This document shows, piece by piece, positions 41,789-50,733 of a stretch of 64,000 nt of DNA. Source of the DNA: Akkermansiaceae bacterium (GTDB lineage Bacteria > Verrucomicrobiota > Verrucomicrobiia > Verrucomicrobiales > Akkermansiaceae); assembly GCA_013001695.1 (NCBI GenBank), contig JABDMC010000156.1, positions 1 to 64,000 on the forward strand, read 5' to 3'. How positions within the stretch are numbered: the first letter of the stretch is position 1; every line of letters starts with the position of its first letter. The position numbers and the translations under genes were made by a program. The notes beneath the pieces were generated by a model. It did not search any database. It worked only from the letters and a program-made list of their open reading frames with translations, and had not been told where the DNA came from.

Positions 41789-43543
41789 CTACATGCGCTC
41801 GGGGACCTCGATGCCGAGCAGCCCCAGCCCCTTGCGGAGGATGCGGGCCGTCAGCTCGCAGAGCACCAGGCGGGTGCGGCGCACCGCCCCGTCCGACTTC
41901 AAGACGGGGCACGCCTCGTAGAACGAATGGTAGGAGCGGGCCAACTCGAGAAGATAGTTCGCGAGGAGGTTCGGCCGGAAGTCGTCGAGCACCACCGGCA
42001 CGGTCTCCCCGAAGCGCACCAGCATGCGCGCGAGATGGATCTCGGCGTCGGCCTCGAGCACGAGGTCCTCGCCGGTCAGGGCGGCCTCCCCCTCGATCTT
42101 CCGGAAAATCGAGCGGCACCGCACGTAGCTGTTCTGGAGGTACGGCGCGGTGTCCCCCTCGGTGGCCACCATCTTCTCGAGATCGAAGACGTAGTCCGAC
42201 ATCCGGTGGTGCGACAACTCCGTGAACTTCACGGCGCTGATCCCGATCAACTCCGCGAGCTCGTCCTTCTCCGCGGCGGTTTCGAGGCGGCTGCGTTCCT
42301 CCGCGGTGCGGCGCGCGGCCTCCACGGCGTCATCCAGGACGTCATCGAGTTGCGGGAGGTCGCCGGACCGCGTCTTGAGCGGCTTCCCGTCCTTCCCGAG
42401 GATCGTCCCGAAGGCGACGTGATTGAGGTCCGCCTGCACGCCGCGGCGGGCCGCGAGGGCGAACAACTGGCGGAAGTGCAGCGTCTGGCGGTGGTCCACC
42501 ACGTACCAGATGGCATCCGCCCCGAAGGTCTCGAGCCGGTAGTCGATGGTCGCCACGTCGGACGTCGAGTAGTTGAATCCCCCGTCGCTCTTCCGGATGA
42601 TCATGGGGTTGTCCTGCCACTCCCCGTCCTTGCGGATCCGGAAGGGATCCTGCTCCTCCCTGGCCGCGCCGTCGGAGAAGACGCACACCGCCCCCTGGCT
42701 CTCGCGGGCCTGCCCGGACTCGAGGAGACTGTCCACCACCCCGGCGAGCCGCTCGTTGTAGCAGCTTTCGCCCAGCCAGTGGTCGAAGCCGACCTTCAGG
42801 CGGTCGTAGATCTTCTCGAGGCCGTTGCGGGAGAGGCGCACGCATTCCTCCCAGATCTCGAGGTTGCCCGGCTCGCCCTGCTGGAGCCGGACCAGTTCCT
42901 CGCGGCATTCCTCGCGAATCGCGTCGTCCTTCTTGCAGGCCGCGTTGGCGACCCGGTAGAGCCGCAGGAGCTCCGCGAGGGGGTCGGCCTCGATGGCGGC
43001 CCGGTCGAGTTCGCGTTTCCACGCCCAGATGACCATCCCGAACTGCGTCCCCCAGTCGCCGACGTGGTTGTCGGTGACCACGCGGTGTCCGAGGAAGCGG
43101 GCCACGCGCGCCAGGGCGTCGCCGATGATCGTGGAGCGGATGTGCCCGACGTGCATCGGCTTCGCGATGTTGGGCGCGGAGAAGTCGACCACGATGGTGC
43201 GGGCCTCCTCGACGAGCCCGACGCCGAGGCGCTCGTCCCCGAGGAGCGCGCCGGCCCGCTCCGCGAAGGCCGCCGGCAAAACCCGGAAATTCAGGAAGCC
43301 GGGGCCCGCGATCTCCATTTCCGCCAGCCCGTCGACCGCGGTGGCGCCGGCGAGCTCCTCCGCGAGTTCGCGGGGATTGCGCCCCGCGCCCTTGGCCAGC
43401 ACCATGGCGGCGTTCGACTGGTAGTCGCCGAAGCGCAGGTCCGCGGCCTGCGTCACCGAGACACGCCCCCGGGCCTCGTCGTCGAACCCGGCCTCGCGGA
43501 CCGCGCTTCGCAGGCGCTCTTCCAACAATTGTGCGAGGGTCAT
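41789..43543 (-). CDS. argS: Arginyl-tRNA synthetase
   Basis: A 584-residue class I synthetase. It has the N-terminal Add1 tRNA D-loop-binding domain, the HIGH motif as HVGH in NIAKPMHVGHIRST, and a GKPLKTRSGD segment in the KMSKS position, as usual for ArgRS. The C-terminal DALR anticodon-binding domain ends ILRKGLGLLGIEVPERM. It follows the PTS IIA gene by 13 bases and precedes proB by nine, so it is part of a four-gene operon. Confidence 0.96.
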   Translation of the reverse strand: MTLAQLLEERLRSAVREAGFDDEARGRVSVTQAADLRFGDYQSNAAMVLAKGAGRNPRELAEELAGATAVDGLAEMEIAGPGFLNFRVLPAAFAERAGALLGDERLGVGLVEEARTIVVDFSAPNIAKPMHVGHIRSTIIGDALARVARFLGHRVVTDNHVGDWGTQFGMVIWAWKRELDRAAIEADPLAELLRLYRVANAACKKDDAIREECREELVRLQQGEPGNLEIWEECVRLSRNGLEKIYDRLKVGFDHWLGESCYNERLAGVVDSLLESGQARESQGAVCVFSDGAAREEQDPFRIRKDGEWQDNPMIIRKSDGGFNYSTSDVATIDYRLETFGADAIWYVVDHRQTLHFRQLFALAARRGVQADLNHVAFGTILGKDGKPLKTRSGDLPQLDDVLDDAVEAARRTAEERSRLETAAEKDELAELIGISAVKFTELSHHRMSDYVFDLEKMVATEGDTAPYLQNSYVRCRSIFRKIEGEAALTGEDLVLEADAEIHLARMLVRFGETVPVVLDDFRPNLLANYLLELARSYHSFYEACPVLKSDGAVRRTRLVLCELTARILRKGLGLLGIEVPERM

Positions 43544-43556
43544 GCCATTCCTCCCT

Positions 43557-44027
43557 TCATGCCGCCTTGGATTCGAATTGCCGGATGGCCTCGAGGAGTT
43601 GCTCCGCCCCCTCGATCCCGGCGAGGCCCTTGCGGACCTCGCTGCGCGAGAACAGCCCCGCGATCGACGCCAGCGTCTGCAGATGGGTCGACCCCTGGTC
43701 CTCCGGCACCAGGAGGAGGATGACGAAATGAACCGGGGCGTTGTCGAGCGCCTCGAACTCGATGCCTCCCGGGGAACGCCCGAAGACCACCATGGTGTCC
43801 CGCAGGTTCCGGCAGTAGGCGTGCGGGATGGCGACCCCGCTCCCGATGCCCGTGCTGACCTGATCCTCCCGCTCGTGAAGGGCCGCCAGGATCTCCTCCT
43901 TCTCGTCCGCCGCGATCTCCCCCGCGCGGATCAGGTGGTCGACCAGTTCCGCAAGCGCATCCCAGTGCGTCGTAGCTTTCATCTCCGGCACAATCCGTTG
44001 CGCCGATAAAAGCGTTCCCAGTTTCAT
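43557..44027 (-). CDS. PTS IIA domain protein, fructose/nitrogen (PtsN) type
   Basis: A 156-residue single-domain EIIA of the fructose/mannitol-PtsN family. The phospho-accepting histidine is H69 in GSGVAIPHAYC, and ISTG-like VSTGIGSG precedes it. The stand-alone form without EIIB or EIIC suggests a regulatory PtsN-like role in potassium or nitrogen control rather than sugar uptake. trkA and trkH lie about 2-5 kb away. The ATG at 44027 fits the family start; frames extending upstream have non-coding composition. It heads an operon with argS and proBA. Confidence 0.9.
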   Translation of the reverse strand: MKLGTLLSAQRIVPEMKATTHWDALAELVDHLIRAGEIAADEKEEILAALHEREDQVSTGIGSGVAIPHAYCRNLRDTMVVFGRSPGGIEFEALDNAPVHFVILLLVPEDQGSTHLQTLASIAGLFSRSEVRKGLAGIEGAEQLLEAIRQFESKAA

Positions 44028-44175
44028 GAAGAGGAAAAAATACCCCGTTCCGGGCGCGGAGGGGGCAGCGGTCGCATACCCTCGATGCCCCCCGCAAGCA
44101 AGGCTTTTCCCGTTGCCCCCCGGGAACCCCCGATCGCTCTTGACCCCGCGGATCCTGGCGCAATGATCGGCCCCG

Positions 44176-44688
44176 ATGCGCATCGGCGTCTTCTTCTCCG
44201 CACTGGCCGCCATTCTCTTTCTCGCCTCCTGCGCGGGCCCTGCCGCCAGTTTCCAGCGGGGGCGGGGCCCCGCCAACATGGGCGGTCCCTCCGCGGAGGC
44301 CCGCGCCGCCCAGATCGCCTCGGAGCCCACCGGCAATTACTATTACGGCCGGCGCTATTTCGTGCGGAAGACGCGCTTCTGGGGGTACCTGCGCAAGCCG
44401 GGGGAAGCCGCCACGCGCTCGAAACTCGTCATGATGAACGAGTCGAAGCGGCGCACCCCCGACCGCCTTCCCGAAACCGGCCCGCCCGGCCGCCGCTACG
44501 CCTTCGACAACAACTACGAGTACCGCATCTGGGGCAACTACACCGGCGACACCGTCTACGACCCCAACAGCAACCAGTTCCTTCCCGAGTTCATGCCGAC
44601 CAAGTTCGAGGTGGTGGACCGCAATCCCGGCTGGCTCTTCAGCCCGGGCGATCACTACGACGAGTACCGCCTCACCCTCCTCCCCTGA
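44176..44688 (+). CDS. Putative lipoprotein of unknown function
   Basis: A 170-residue exported protein. The signal peptide ends in the lipobox LASC, with C19 as the lipidated residue. The mature part is Tyr/Arg-rich (GNYYYGRRYFVRKTRFWGYLRKP and NYEYRIWGNYTGDTVYD) and lacks recognisable domains. It may be an outer-membrane-associated structural protein. It is divergent from the PTS IIA gene by about 150 bp. Confidence 0.8.
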   Translation: MRIGVFFSALAAILFLASCAGPAASFQRGRGPANMGGPSAEARAAQIASEPTGNYYYGRRYFVRKTRFWGYLRKPGEAATRSKLVMMNESKRRTPDRLPETGPPGRRYAFDNNYEYRIWGNYTGDTVYDPNSNQFLPEFMPTKFEVVDRNPGWLFSPGDHYDEYRLTLLP

Positions 44689-44886
44689 GGGCGGCCCGCC
44701 GGAGGGATCCCGCGGTGACCGGGATCGGCAGCGTGTTGTCCGGACTCGTCAGGAGGCGGGTCGGATTCCGCAATTGCTGGGCGCTGCGCGTCAAAGGGCA
44801 GACCCGCCGCGTTCCGGTGATATTATTTGCACGAATTGAACCCGCCGGAGACAAACTTTGTATCACAAAGCGCTGTGCGTGCAAGC

Positions 44887-45591
44887 ATGACCGGATCCCG
44901 CCTCCTGCCGCCGCTGCCCGCCCTGTGCCGGGGGGACCGCTCCCTGCTGGACGGGTGGCTGTCCGGCCACCAGCGGGGCTCCCTGGGGACCTGCGTGCTG
45001 CTCATCGTGCTGGGGTGCGGGGCCTACGGATACACCATCGGCCTCTGGCGGGGCGGGGAAATGGCGCTCTACGTGGCGGTGAAGCTCCCCGCCGTGATCC
45101 TGCTCACGGTGGTCCTCAACGGCCTCCTCAACGGCATGCTGTCCCTCGTCCTCGGCAGCGGCATCGGGGTGCGCCGCAGCCTGCAGTTTCTCCTGACGGC
45201 CTTCGCCATCATGGCGGTCACCCTCGGGGCCCTGAGCCCCGTGGCGCTCTTCCAGGTGCTGAACACCCCACCCCCGGGCGGCGGGTCCGCGGGGGGGAGT
45301 TACACGGTCCTGCTGCTGACCCACACCTCGCTGATCGCCTTTGCCGGAATCGTCTCGCACCGCAAGCTGCTCGGCCTCCTTCGCAGCAAGGCGGCCACCC
45401 CCGGGGCGGGCACCCGCACCTTCGTCGCGTGGCTCGCCGGCAACCTCTTCGTCGGGGCCCAAGTCTCCTTCATCCTGCGTCCCTACTTCGGCATTCCCGG
45501 GCGCGACGTCGAATTTCTCCGCGCCGATCCGCTCCAGGGCAACTTTTACGAGGCGGTCTACCACGCCGCCGCCACCCTCTGCGGATTCTGA
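44887..45591 (+). CDS. Polytopic membrane protein of unknown function
   Basis: A 234-residue protein with about five or six hydrophobic helices, including GTCVLLIVLGCGAYGYTIGL, AVILLTVVLNGLLNGMLSLVL, LLTAFAIMAVTLGALSPVALF and TVLLLTHTSLIAFAGIV. It resembles the Yip1-like membrane proteins loosely. The ATG at 44887 is used; a TTG at 44827 would add 20 residues. It is followed 27 bases later by another membrane protein gene of similar length, suggesting a two-component membrane complex. Confidence 0.72.
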   Translation: MTGSRLLPPLPALCRGDRSLLDGWLSGHQRGSLGTCVLLIVLGCGAYGYTIGLWRGGEMALYVAVKLPAVILLTVVLNGLLNGMLSLVLGSGIGVRRSLQFLLTAFAIMAVTLGALSPVALFQVLNTPPPGGGSAGGSYTVLLLTHTSLIAFAGIVSHRKLLGLLRSKAATPGAGTRTFVAWLAGNLFVGAQVSFILRPYFGIPGRDVEFLRADPLQGNFYEAVYHAAATLCGF

Positions 45592-45618
45592 TCCGAAGCC
45601 ATCCAACCCAACCCAGTT

Positions 45619-46371
45619 ATGTACCCCGAAGACAAGACCCCACCGACCATTCCGCCCGCCGGTTTCGAACCCCTCGAGGGCGGCGCCGGACTTTCCAACG
45701 TGCTCAACAAGCTTCTCAAGAAGCCGCTCTCGCTCGTCCACCACCTCCAGAACCACGAGGACCGCGGCAAGCTCCCGGTGCGCTTGCTGGTCATCACGAT
45801 CCTCGCGCTCGCCGTCTTCGGTCTCGTGGCGGGGTCCTTCTCGGCCGGATCCCAACTCTGGGCCGCCCCGGTGAAGATGATCGCGGGGCTCCTCCTCGCC
45901 GCCCTGCTCTGCCTGCCGAGCCTCTACATCTTCACCTGCCTCGGCGGCATCGAGGCGCGCTTCCTCACCGTGGCGGGCATGCTCTGCGCGGTGCTGGCCC
46001 TCGTGGCCGTGCTCCTCGTCGGCTTCGCGCCGGTGGTCTGGCTCTTTTCGGTATCGTCCACCTCCCTGGCCTTCATGGGGTTCCTCCTCGTGGTCCTGTG
46101 GCTGATCTGCGCGGGCTTCGGGCTCCTGCTCATCTTCCGCGGCGGGAAGGCCCTCGGGATGACCGCCAGCGGCCACATGTGCGTCTGGGGCCTCGTCTTC
46201 CTGCTGGTGACCCTCCAGATGCCCACCACCCTGCGTCCCATCATCGGCCCCGGGAACGGGTCCTTCCTCAACCTCCACGAAAAGCGCTTCTTCCTCGGCT
46301 ACTGGATCGAGCAGTTCAGCACCGAGATCGATCCCGAAGCAAGCCGCACCGGAAACGCGGAGGGAGAATAG
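45619..46371 (+). CDS. Polytopic membrane protein of unknown function
   Basis: A 250-residue protein with a ~50-residue cytoplasmic N-terminus and about six transmembrane helices, such as LLVITILALAVFGLVAG, MIAGLLLAALLCLPSLYIF, MLCAVLALVAVLLVGFAPVV and FLLVVLWLICAGFGLLLIF. No catalytic motif is visible. It follows another six-helix membrane protein gene closely, and the two share overall layout, so they may be ancient duplicates or partners. It is convergent with trkH, 10 bases away. Confidence 0.78.
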   Translation: MYPEDKTPPTIPPAGFEPLEGGAGLSNVLNKLLKKPLSLVHHLQNHEDRGKLPVRLLVITILALAVFGLVAGSFSAGSQLWAAPVKMIAGLLLAALLCLPSLYIFTCLGGIEARFLTVAGMLCAVLALVAVLLVGFAPVVWLFSVSSTSLAFMGFLLVVLWLICAGFGLLLIFRGGKALGMTASGHMCVWGLVFLLVTLQMPTTLRPIIGPGNGSFLNLHEKRFFLGYWIEQFSTEIDPEASRTGNAEGE

Positions 46372-46381
46372 GCCCGGGGGC

Positions 46382-47866
46382 TCAGTACTTCTTCCAGGCC
46401 GCCGGCAAGAAGAGAACCATGGCGGCGTACAACTCGAGGCGGCCGAGGATCATCAGGAAGGCGAGAAAGGCGTGGGTCGTCGGGCGCAGGTGCGCAAAGT
46501 TGTCGGTCGGCCCGACCGATCCGAACCCCGGCCCGATGTTCCCGAAGGTCGACAGGACGGCCGCGACCGTCGTCTCGAAGTCGACCCCGTTGCGCGTCTC
46601 CATGATGGCCACGATCACCATGGCGCCCAGCGCCGTCAGGGAAAACAACGCCACGAAGAGCACCGTCTGGGTCCGCGAGGTTTCGTCGATCGGGTTCCCG
46701 TTGACCTGCATGCGAAAGACCTGGTTCGGGCGGAAGGCCCGCACGATCTCATGGTAGGCGGAGCGCACCAGCAGGATCAGGCGGCTCACCTTCATGCCGC
46801 CCGCCGTGGATCCCGCGCATCCACCGATCAACATCAGCGCCAGGATGATGAAGTGCGTGCCCACCGGCCACTGTTCGTAGTCGGCGCTGGCGAAGCCGGT
46901 GGTGGAGGCGATCGACACCACCGTGAAGAGGGCCCCGCGGAAGGATTCCCCGACATCGCGGCCGCCTCCCCAGCTTCCCACCAGCCACACCCCGGCCACC
47001 CCGATCGCCACGATGAGGAGGTACCACTTGAGTTCCTCCTCGCGCCTGAGCCGCGGCCAGTTGCGCCGCATCAGGACGACGTAGATCAGGAAGCTGATGC
47101 TTCCCAGGAGCATGAAGACCTCCAGCCAGAGTTCGATGTACAAGCCGTTCGCCCATTCCGAGTAGTAGGCGATGCTCTCGTTGTGGGGACTGAAGCCGCC
47201 GGTCCCGAGGGTCGGGAAGGCGTGCGCCACGGCATTGAACCAGGTGAGCCCCAGCGCCCTCAACCCCAGGATGCAGGTGAGCGTCAGGGTCACGTAGATC
47301 TTGAGGAGCGTCAGGGCGGTGTCCCGGATGCGGGCCGTGGCGGCTTCACCCGCCTGGAACGAGGACTCGTTGCGGAAGAGGGATTTCGCCCCGCCCCCGA
47401 TCGTCGACAGGATCGCCACGAAGAGGACCAGGATGCCGAGACCGCCGAGCCACTGCATCACCGCCCGCCACAGGAGGATGGCCCGCGGCCATTCCTCGAG
47501 GTCGACGATCACGGTCGACCCGGTGGTGGTGAACCCCGAGACGGATTCGAAGAGGGCGGCCTCCGCCGCGAGGCCGGGTTCGCACAGGATGAAGGGGATG
47601 GCCCCGAACAACCCGCTCAGCACCCAGCCCATGCCGACGATGACGACCCCCTCGCGGCGCGGGATCCGGTCGTAATTCCCGATCCCGAAGATCACCAGCA
47701 GGATGCCCGCGATCAGGGTGAGGGCGCTGGCCGTGAAGAGCGGAACCACCGCCGTGCCTTCCGGCTCCACCGGGTCCAGCATGGCGAACACCCCGCAGGA
47801 CCCCATCGCCACGCTGACCAGCGTCAGGAGGAGGCCCAGGACCTTGGCGAGAAGTCGGAAATTCAT
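46382..47866 (-). CDS. trkH: Potassium uptake protein TrkH
   Basis: A 494-residue membrane protein of the TrkH/KtrB superfamily with about ten transmembrane helices and four pore-loop units. Selectivity-filter regions are ESVSGFTTTGSTV, HAFPTLGTGGFSPHN, ASTTGFASADY and FGNIGPGFG. The filter glycines are in place. It lies six bases after trkA on the same strand; TrkA gates TrkH in response to ATP/ADP or NAD(H). Confidence 0.96.
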   Translation of the reverse strand: MNFRLLAKVLGLLLTLVSVAMGSCGVFAMLDPVEPEGTAVVPLFTASALTLIAGILLVIFGIGNYDRIPRREGVVIVGMGWVLSGLFGAIPFILCEPGLAAEAALFESVSGFTTTGSTVIVDLEEWPRAILLWRAVMQWLGGLGILVLFVAILSTIGGGAKSLFRNESSFQAGEAATARIRDTALTLLKIYVTLTLTCILGLRALGLTWFNAVAHAFPTLGTGGFSPHNESIAYYSEWANGLYIELWLEVFMLLGSISFLIYVVLMRRNWPRLRREEELKWYLLIVAIGVAGVWLVGSWGGGRDVGESFRGALFTVVSIASTTGFASADYEQWPVGTHFIILALMLIGGCAGSTAGGMKVSRLILLVRSAYHEIVRAFRPNQVFRMQVNGNPIDETSRTQTVLFVALFSLTALGAMVIVAIMETRNGVDFETTVAAVLSTFGNIGPGFGSVGPTDNFAHLRPTTHAFLAFLMILGRLELYAAMVLFLPAAWKKY

Positions 47867-47872
47867 TGCGCC

Positions 47873-49219
47873 TTAGAGCACGAACTTGAGGAACTTCTTC
47901 CGCACCTTCGGACCGACCATCGCGAAGATGCGGTCCCCGGCGTGGAGGACGTCGTCGGGGCCCGGAACGATGGCCTGCAGCCCGCGCACCAGTCCGACCA
48001 GCACGCAGCCGGCCGGCCAGGCGACCTCCGCGACCTTGTTGCCGGCCGCCTTGGACTCCGTCGCGATCTCGGTCTCGATCACCTCCCCGGCACTGAGGCG
48101 CGCCGCGACGTGATACGGCTCGGTGGTCAGGAACCGCTCGATGTCGCCCCGCGTCGCCTCCCGCGGGCTGACGGCCGCCACGATGCCGAAATGCCGTCCG
48201 CTGGCGCTGATGGCGTGGGCGTAATCGGCGCGGTGGATGATCGTGAGGCAATTCTTGGCGCCGATGTTGTGGGCCTGCAGGCAGGTCATGACGTTGTCCT
48301 CGTCGCTGTCGCTGGTGGCGACGAAGAAGTCGGCCTCCCCGACCTGCTCCTCCTCGAGTTCCGCCACCACGGTGGCGTCGGCGTTGATGACGGTCGTCTC
48401 GCTGAGGCGCTCGGTGAGCATCTGGCACAGCTTGACGTCCTTCTCGAAGATGCGCACCCGGCAGTCCCAGCTTTCGAGCATCTGCGCCAGGGCGAAGCCG
48501 TATTCTCCCCCGCCGAAGATCACGATGCGGTGGCTGTCGCGGTTGCGGCCGCCCTTCTGCAGCCTCTCCGCGAGGGTCCCGAGGCGGCGCGGCTCGCCGA
48601 AGATCGTCACGATATCGCCGGCCGTGAGCGTCGTCTCGGCGTCCGGCACGAAGCTCTCCCCCTCCCGCGTGATGGCCGCCACCCGCGTGCGCTCCGGCCA
48701 CTTCATGGTCCGCAACGACTCGCCCGCGACCTCGCTGTCCTGGCTGATCCGGACCTGCTGGACCTCGATCTTCCCCCGCGCGAGTTCCTCCACCGCGAGC
48801 GACTCGGGGTTGCGGATCGACTTGGCGAGCTCGATGGCGGTGAGGCGCTCGGAACTGAACATGTGGTCGAGCCCGAAGTGCCCCCGGAAATCGAAGAGCC
48901 ATTCCTCGCGCTGCAGGCCGGGGTGGACGCGGCCGATCACCTTGGCGACCCCCATCGCCTTGGCCATCGAGGCGCTCATGAGGTTCACGGTGTTCTCGCT
49001 CGTCAGGGCGAGGAACAACTCGCACTCGCCGATGTTCGCCTGGGCGAGGGCCTGCACGCTGCTGCCGTCCGCACAAATCACCTTGGCGTCGATGCTGGCC
49101 TCCAGTTCCGCGACGAGGCGCGGATTCCGCTCGATGACGGCGATGCTGTGGGCTTCCCGCGAAAGTTCCGTTGCCAGGTGCCGCCCGATCTCCCCTGCCC
49201 CGACGATAATGATGTTCAT
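47873..49219 (-). CDS. trkA: Trk potassium transport regulatory protein TrkA
   Basis: A 448-residue cytoplasmic protein with two RCK units, each an NAD-binding RCK_N plus RCK_C domain. The Rossmann motifs are IIIVGAGEIGRHLA at the start and IVIFGGGEYGFALA near residue 232. The ATG at 49219 gives the canonical MNIIIVGAGE start; a longer open frame upstream is non-coding in character. It is translated just before trkH and is divergent from the L,D-transpeptidase gene. Confidence 0.95.
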   Translation of the reverse strand: MNIIIVGAGEIGRHLATELSREAHSIAVIERNPRLVAELEASIDAKVICADGSSVQALAQANIGECELFLALTSENTVNLMSASMAKAMGVAKVIGRVHPGLQREEWLFDFRGHFGLDHMFSSERLTAIELAKSIRNPESLAVEELARGKIEVQQVRISQDSEVAGESLRTMKWPERTRVAAITREGESFVPDAETTLTAGDIVTIFGEPRRLGTLAERLQKGGRNRDSHRIVIFGGGEYGFALAQMLESWDCRVRIFEKDVKLCQMLTERLSETTVINADATVVAELEEEQVGEADFFVATSDSDEDNVMTCLQAHNIGAKNCLTIIHRADYAHAISASGRHFGIVAAVSPREATRGDIERFLTTEPYHVAARLSAGEVIETEIATESKAAGNKVAEVAWPAGCVLVGLVRGLQAIVPGPDDVLHAGDRIFAMVGPKVRKKFLKFVL

Positions 49220-49375
49220 AGGAGCAGCTGCCCGCCGCGCCGCCATTCTCCCCGGAAGTCCCCGCTTTTCCAGCAAAAACCCCGGAAATGGCCGATACCC
49301 GGAGGTTGCTTCGCATCCGCGCCCTGCATATTCTTCCCGATAACCCGTCGAGGGCATTGGAACTTCCGGACGCAT

Positions 49376-50470
49376 ATGAAGCCGACCATCCACCTCTTTC
49401 CCGCCTCCCTGCTGCCACCCGAAGGAACCGAGGTGGTCTTCGAGGATCTCGCCACGGAGGAGCTCGAGCCGTGGCTGGCGGCCCTGCCGTCGGGCGGTCC
49501 CGGCTACGTTCTGAGCAACGGGTCCTGCGAGCGAAACGTCGATGCCGCCGGCCCCGACGAGCAACCCGAACCGATCCTGCCGCTCTTTCCGGCCCAGCGG
49601 GATGCGGATGCCGGCTTCGAACTCAACCTCCAGCGCCTCGACCGCGTCATCTCGGCGGCGTGGCAACAATGCCAGCAGGCCGGGGCGGAAGCGCCGGCCG
49701 AGCGGGCCTCCCTCCTCTTTGAACAACTCGCCACCCACTTCGCCGCCGCGGGCAACGACTGGACCCTCGTCTGGAGCTGGGATTCCCCCTCCGGCGACGA
49801 CCTCGAGATCTGCCTGCGGGCCGTGAGCCTGCACAGCGGCACCCGCCCGGTCCTCTACCACGAATCGCTTCCGGAAGTGGCGGGACGCAGCGCCCGCGAC
49901 GTCATCGCAGCCGGCCTGCTCTCCCTGGCGGCGGCCACCCCGCTCGCCGCCGACGACGGCGGAGCGGCCGCCACCGAGGAGGTCGTTCCCGACGACACCT
50001 CCCTCCTGCGCGCCCTCGCCCCGGCACCGAACGAGAAGCAGGACCCGGTGATGGTCGACGACTCGCTCCTCTCGTGCGCCAAGGACGCGGAGGTCCACAT
50101 CGTCGTCGACCGCGGCGGGCAACGGGCCTACCTCCTCGTCGACGGGCAGGTCGCCATCGACACCCCGGTGTCCACCGGCGCCAGCGGCCACACCACCCCG
50201 CTCGGCGACTTCACCATCCTCGAAAAGCGGCGCAGCGGGAAGATCTCGACGATCTACAAGTGCCCGCTCCCGCGCTGGATGCGCCTCACGTGGCGCGGCA
50301 TCGGCATGCACGTCGGGAAGCTTCCCGGCTACCCGGCCTCCCACGGCTGCATCCGCCTCCCGGAAGAGGGCGCCAGCGCCATCTTCGCCCATGCCCCGGC
50401 CGGCACCAAGGTCACCGTCGTCAAGGAGTGGACCGGCCCCACCGGCGACACCTCGCTGGCCGCGCAATGA
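49376..50470 (+). CDS. L,D-transpeptidase (YkuD domain) with N-terminal extension
   Basis: A 364-residue protein. The catalytic domain spans about 230-350: AEVHIVVDRGGQRAYLLVDG, STGASGHTTPLGDFTI, GIGMHVGK and the active site SHGCIRLP with C325. L,D-transpeptidases crosslink peptidoglycan or attach lipoproteins. The first ~170 residues are a soluble-looking domain I do not recognise. A signal-like segment at 171-192 (RSAR, then DVIAAGLLSLAAATPLAA) follows it. A GTG at 49877 could therefore start a shorter secreted protein. The ATG at 49376 is kept because the frame upstream has normal coding composition. Confidence 0.8.
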   Translation: MKPTIHLFPASLLPPEGTEVVFEDLATEELEPWLAALPSGGPGYVLSNGSCERNVDAAGPDEQPEPILPLFPAQRDADAGFELNLQRLDRVISAAWQQCQQAGAEAPAERASLLFEQLATHFAAAGNDWTLVWSWDSPSGDDLEICLRAVSLHSGTRPVLYHESLPEVAGRSARDVIAAGLLSLAAATPLAADDGGAAATEEVVPDDTSLLRALAPAPNEKQDPVMVDDSLLSCAKDAEVHIVVDRGGQRAYLLVDGQVAIDTPVSTGASGHTTPLGDFTILEKRRSGKISTIYKCPLPRWMRLTWRGIGMHVGKLPGYPASHGCIRLPEEGASAIFAHAPAGTKVTVVKEWTGPTGDTSLAAQ

Positions 50471-50532
50471 CGCCCCCCGCGGTCGCGCCGGGGCTCCGCC
50501 GGATGTCCGGCCCCTAGCGGCACGGGGCATGG

Positions 50533-50626
50533 CGGCGGAGAGGGAGGGAGTCGAACCCACCGTTCCGCGTGAGCGGAACCAACGGTTTTGAAGACCGCGG
50601 CGGCCACCAGGCACGCGTCACTCTCC
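50533..50626 (-). tRNA. selC: tRNA-Sec (anticodon UCA)
   Basis: The minus-strand sequence has the anticodon loop CTTCAAA (UCA at 50591-50589) on a 5-bp stem. The D-stem is six base pairs (GCG/CGC and GCC/GGC with a bulged T) closed by a TGGT loop. The long variable arm carries a perfect TTCCGC/GCGGAA hairpin, and the T-loop is TTCGACT. These are selenocysteine tRNA features, and the anticodon position relative to the 5' end matches E. coli selC within one base. In this register the acceptor GGAGAG pairs with CTCTCC, followed by one T-C mismatch, and the 3' end reads G-CCG, then CCA three bases on. A 9-bp acceptor register (50629-50530) ending in CCA is the alternative. Confidence 0.88.
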
Positions 50627-50733
50627 GCCGCCAAGCTAGGCGCCCCCCGGTCCGAGTCAATCCTGCGCACATTCCGGAAAGCTTCCCGCCCCCCGGCTTG
50701 TCGGCCCGGCGCCGGGTGCCTATTCTGGCGGCG

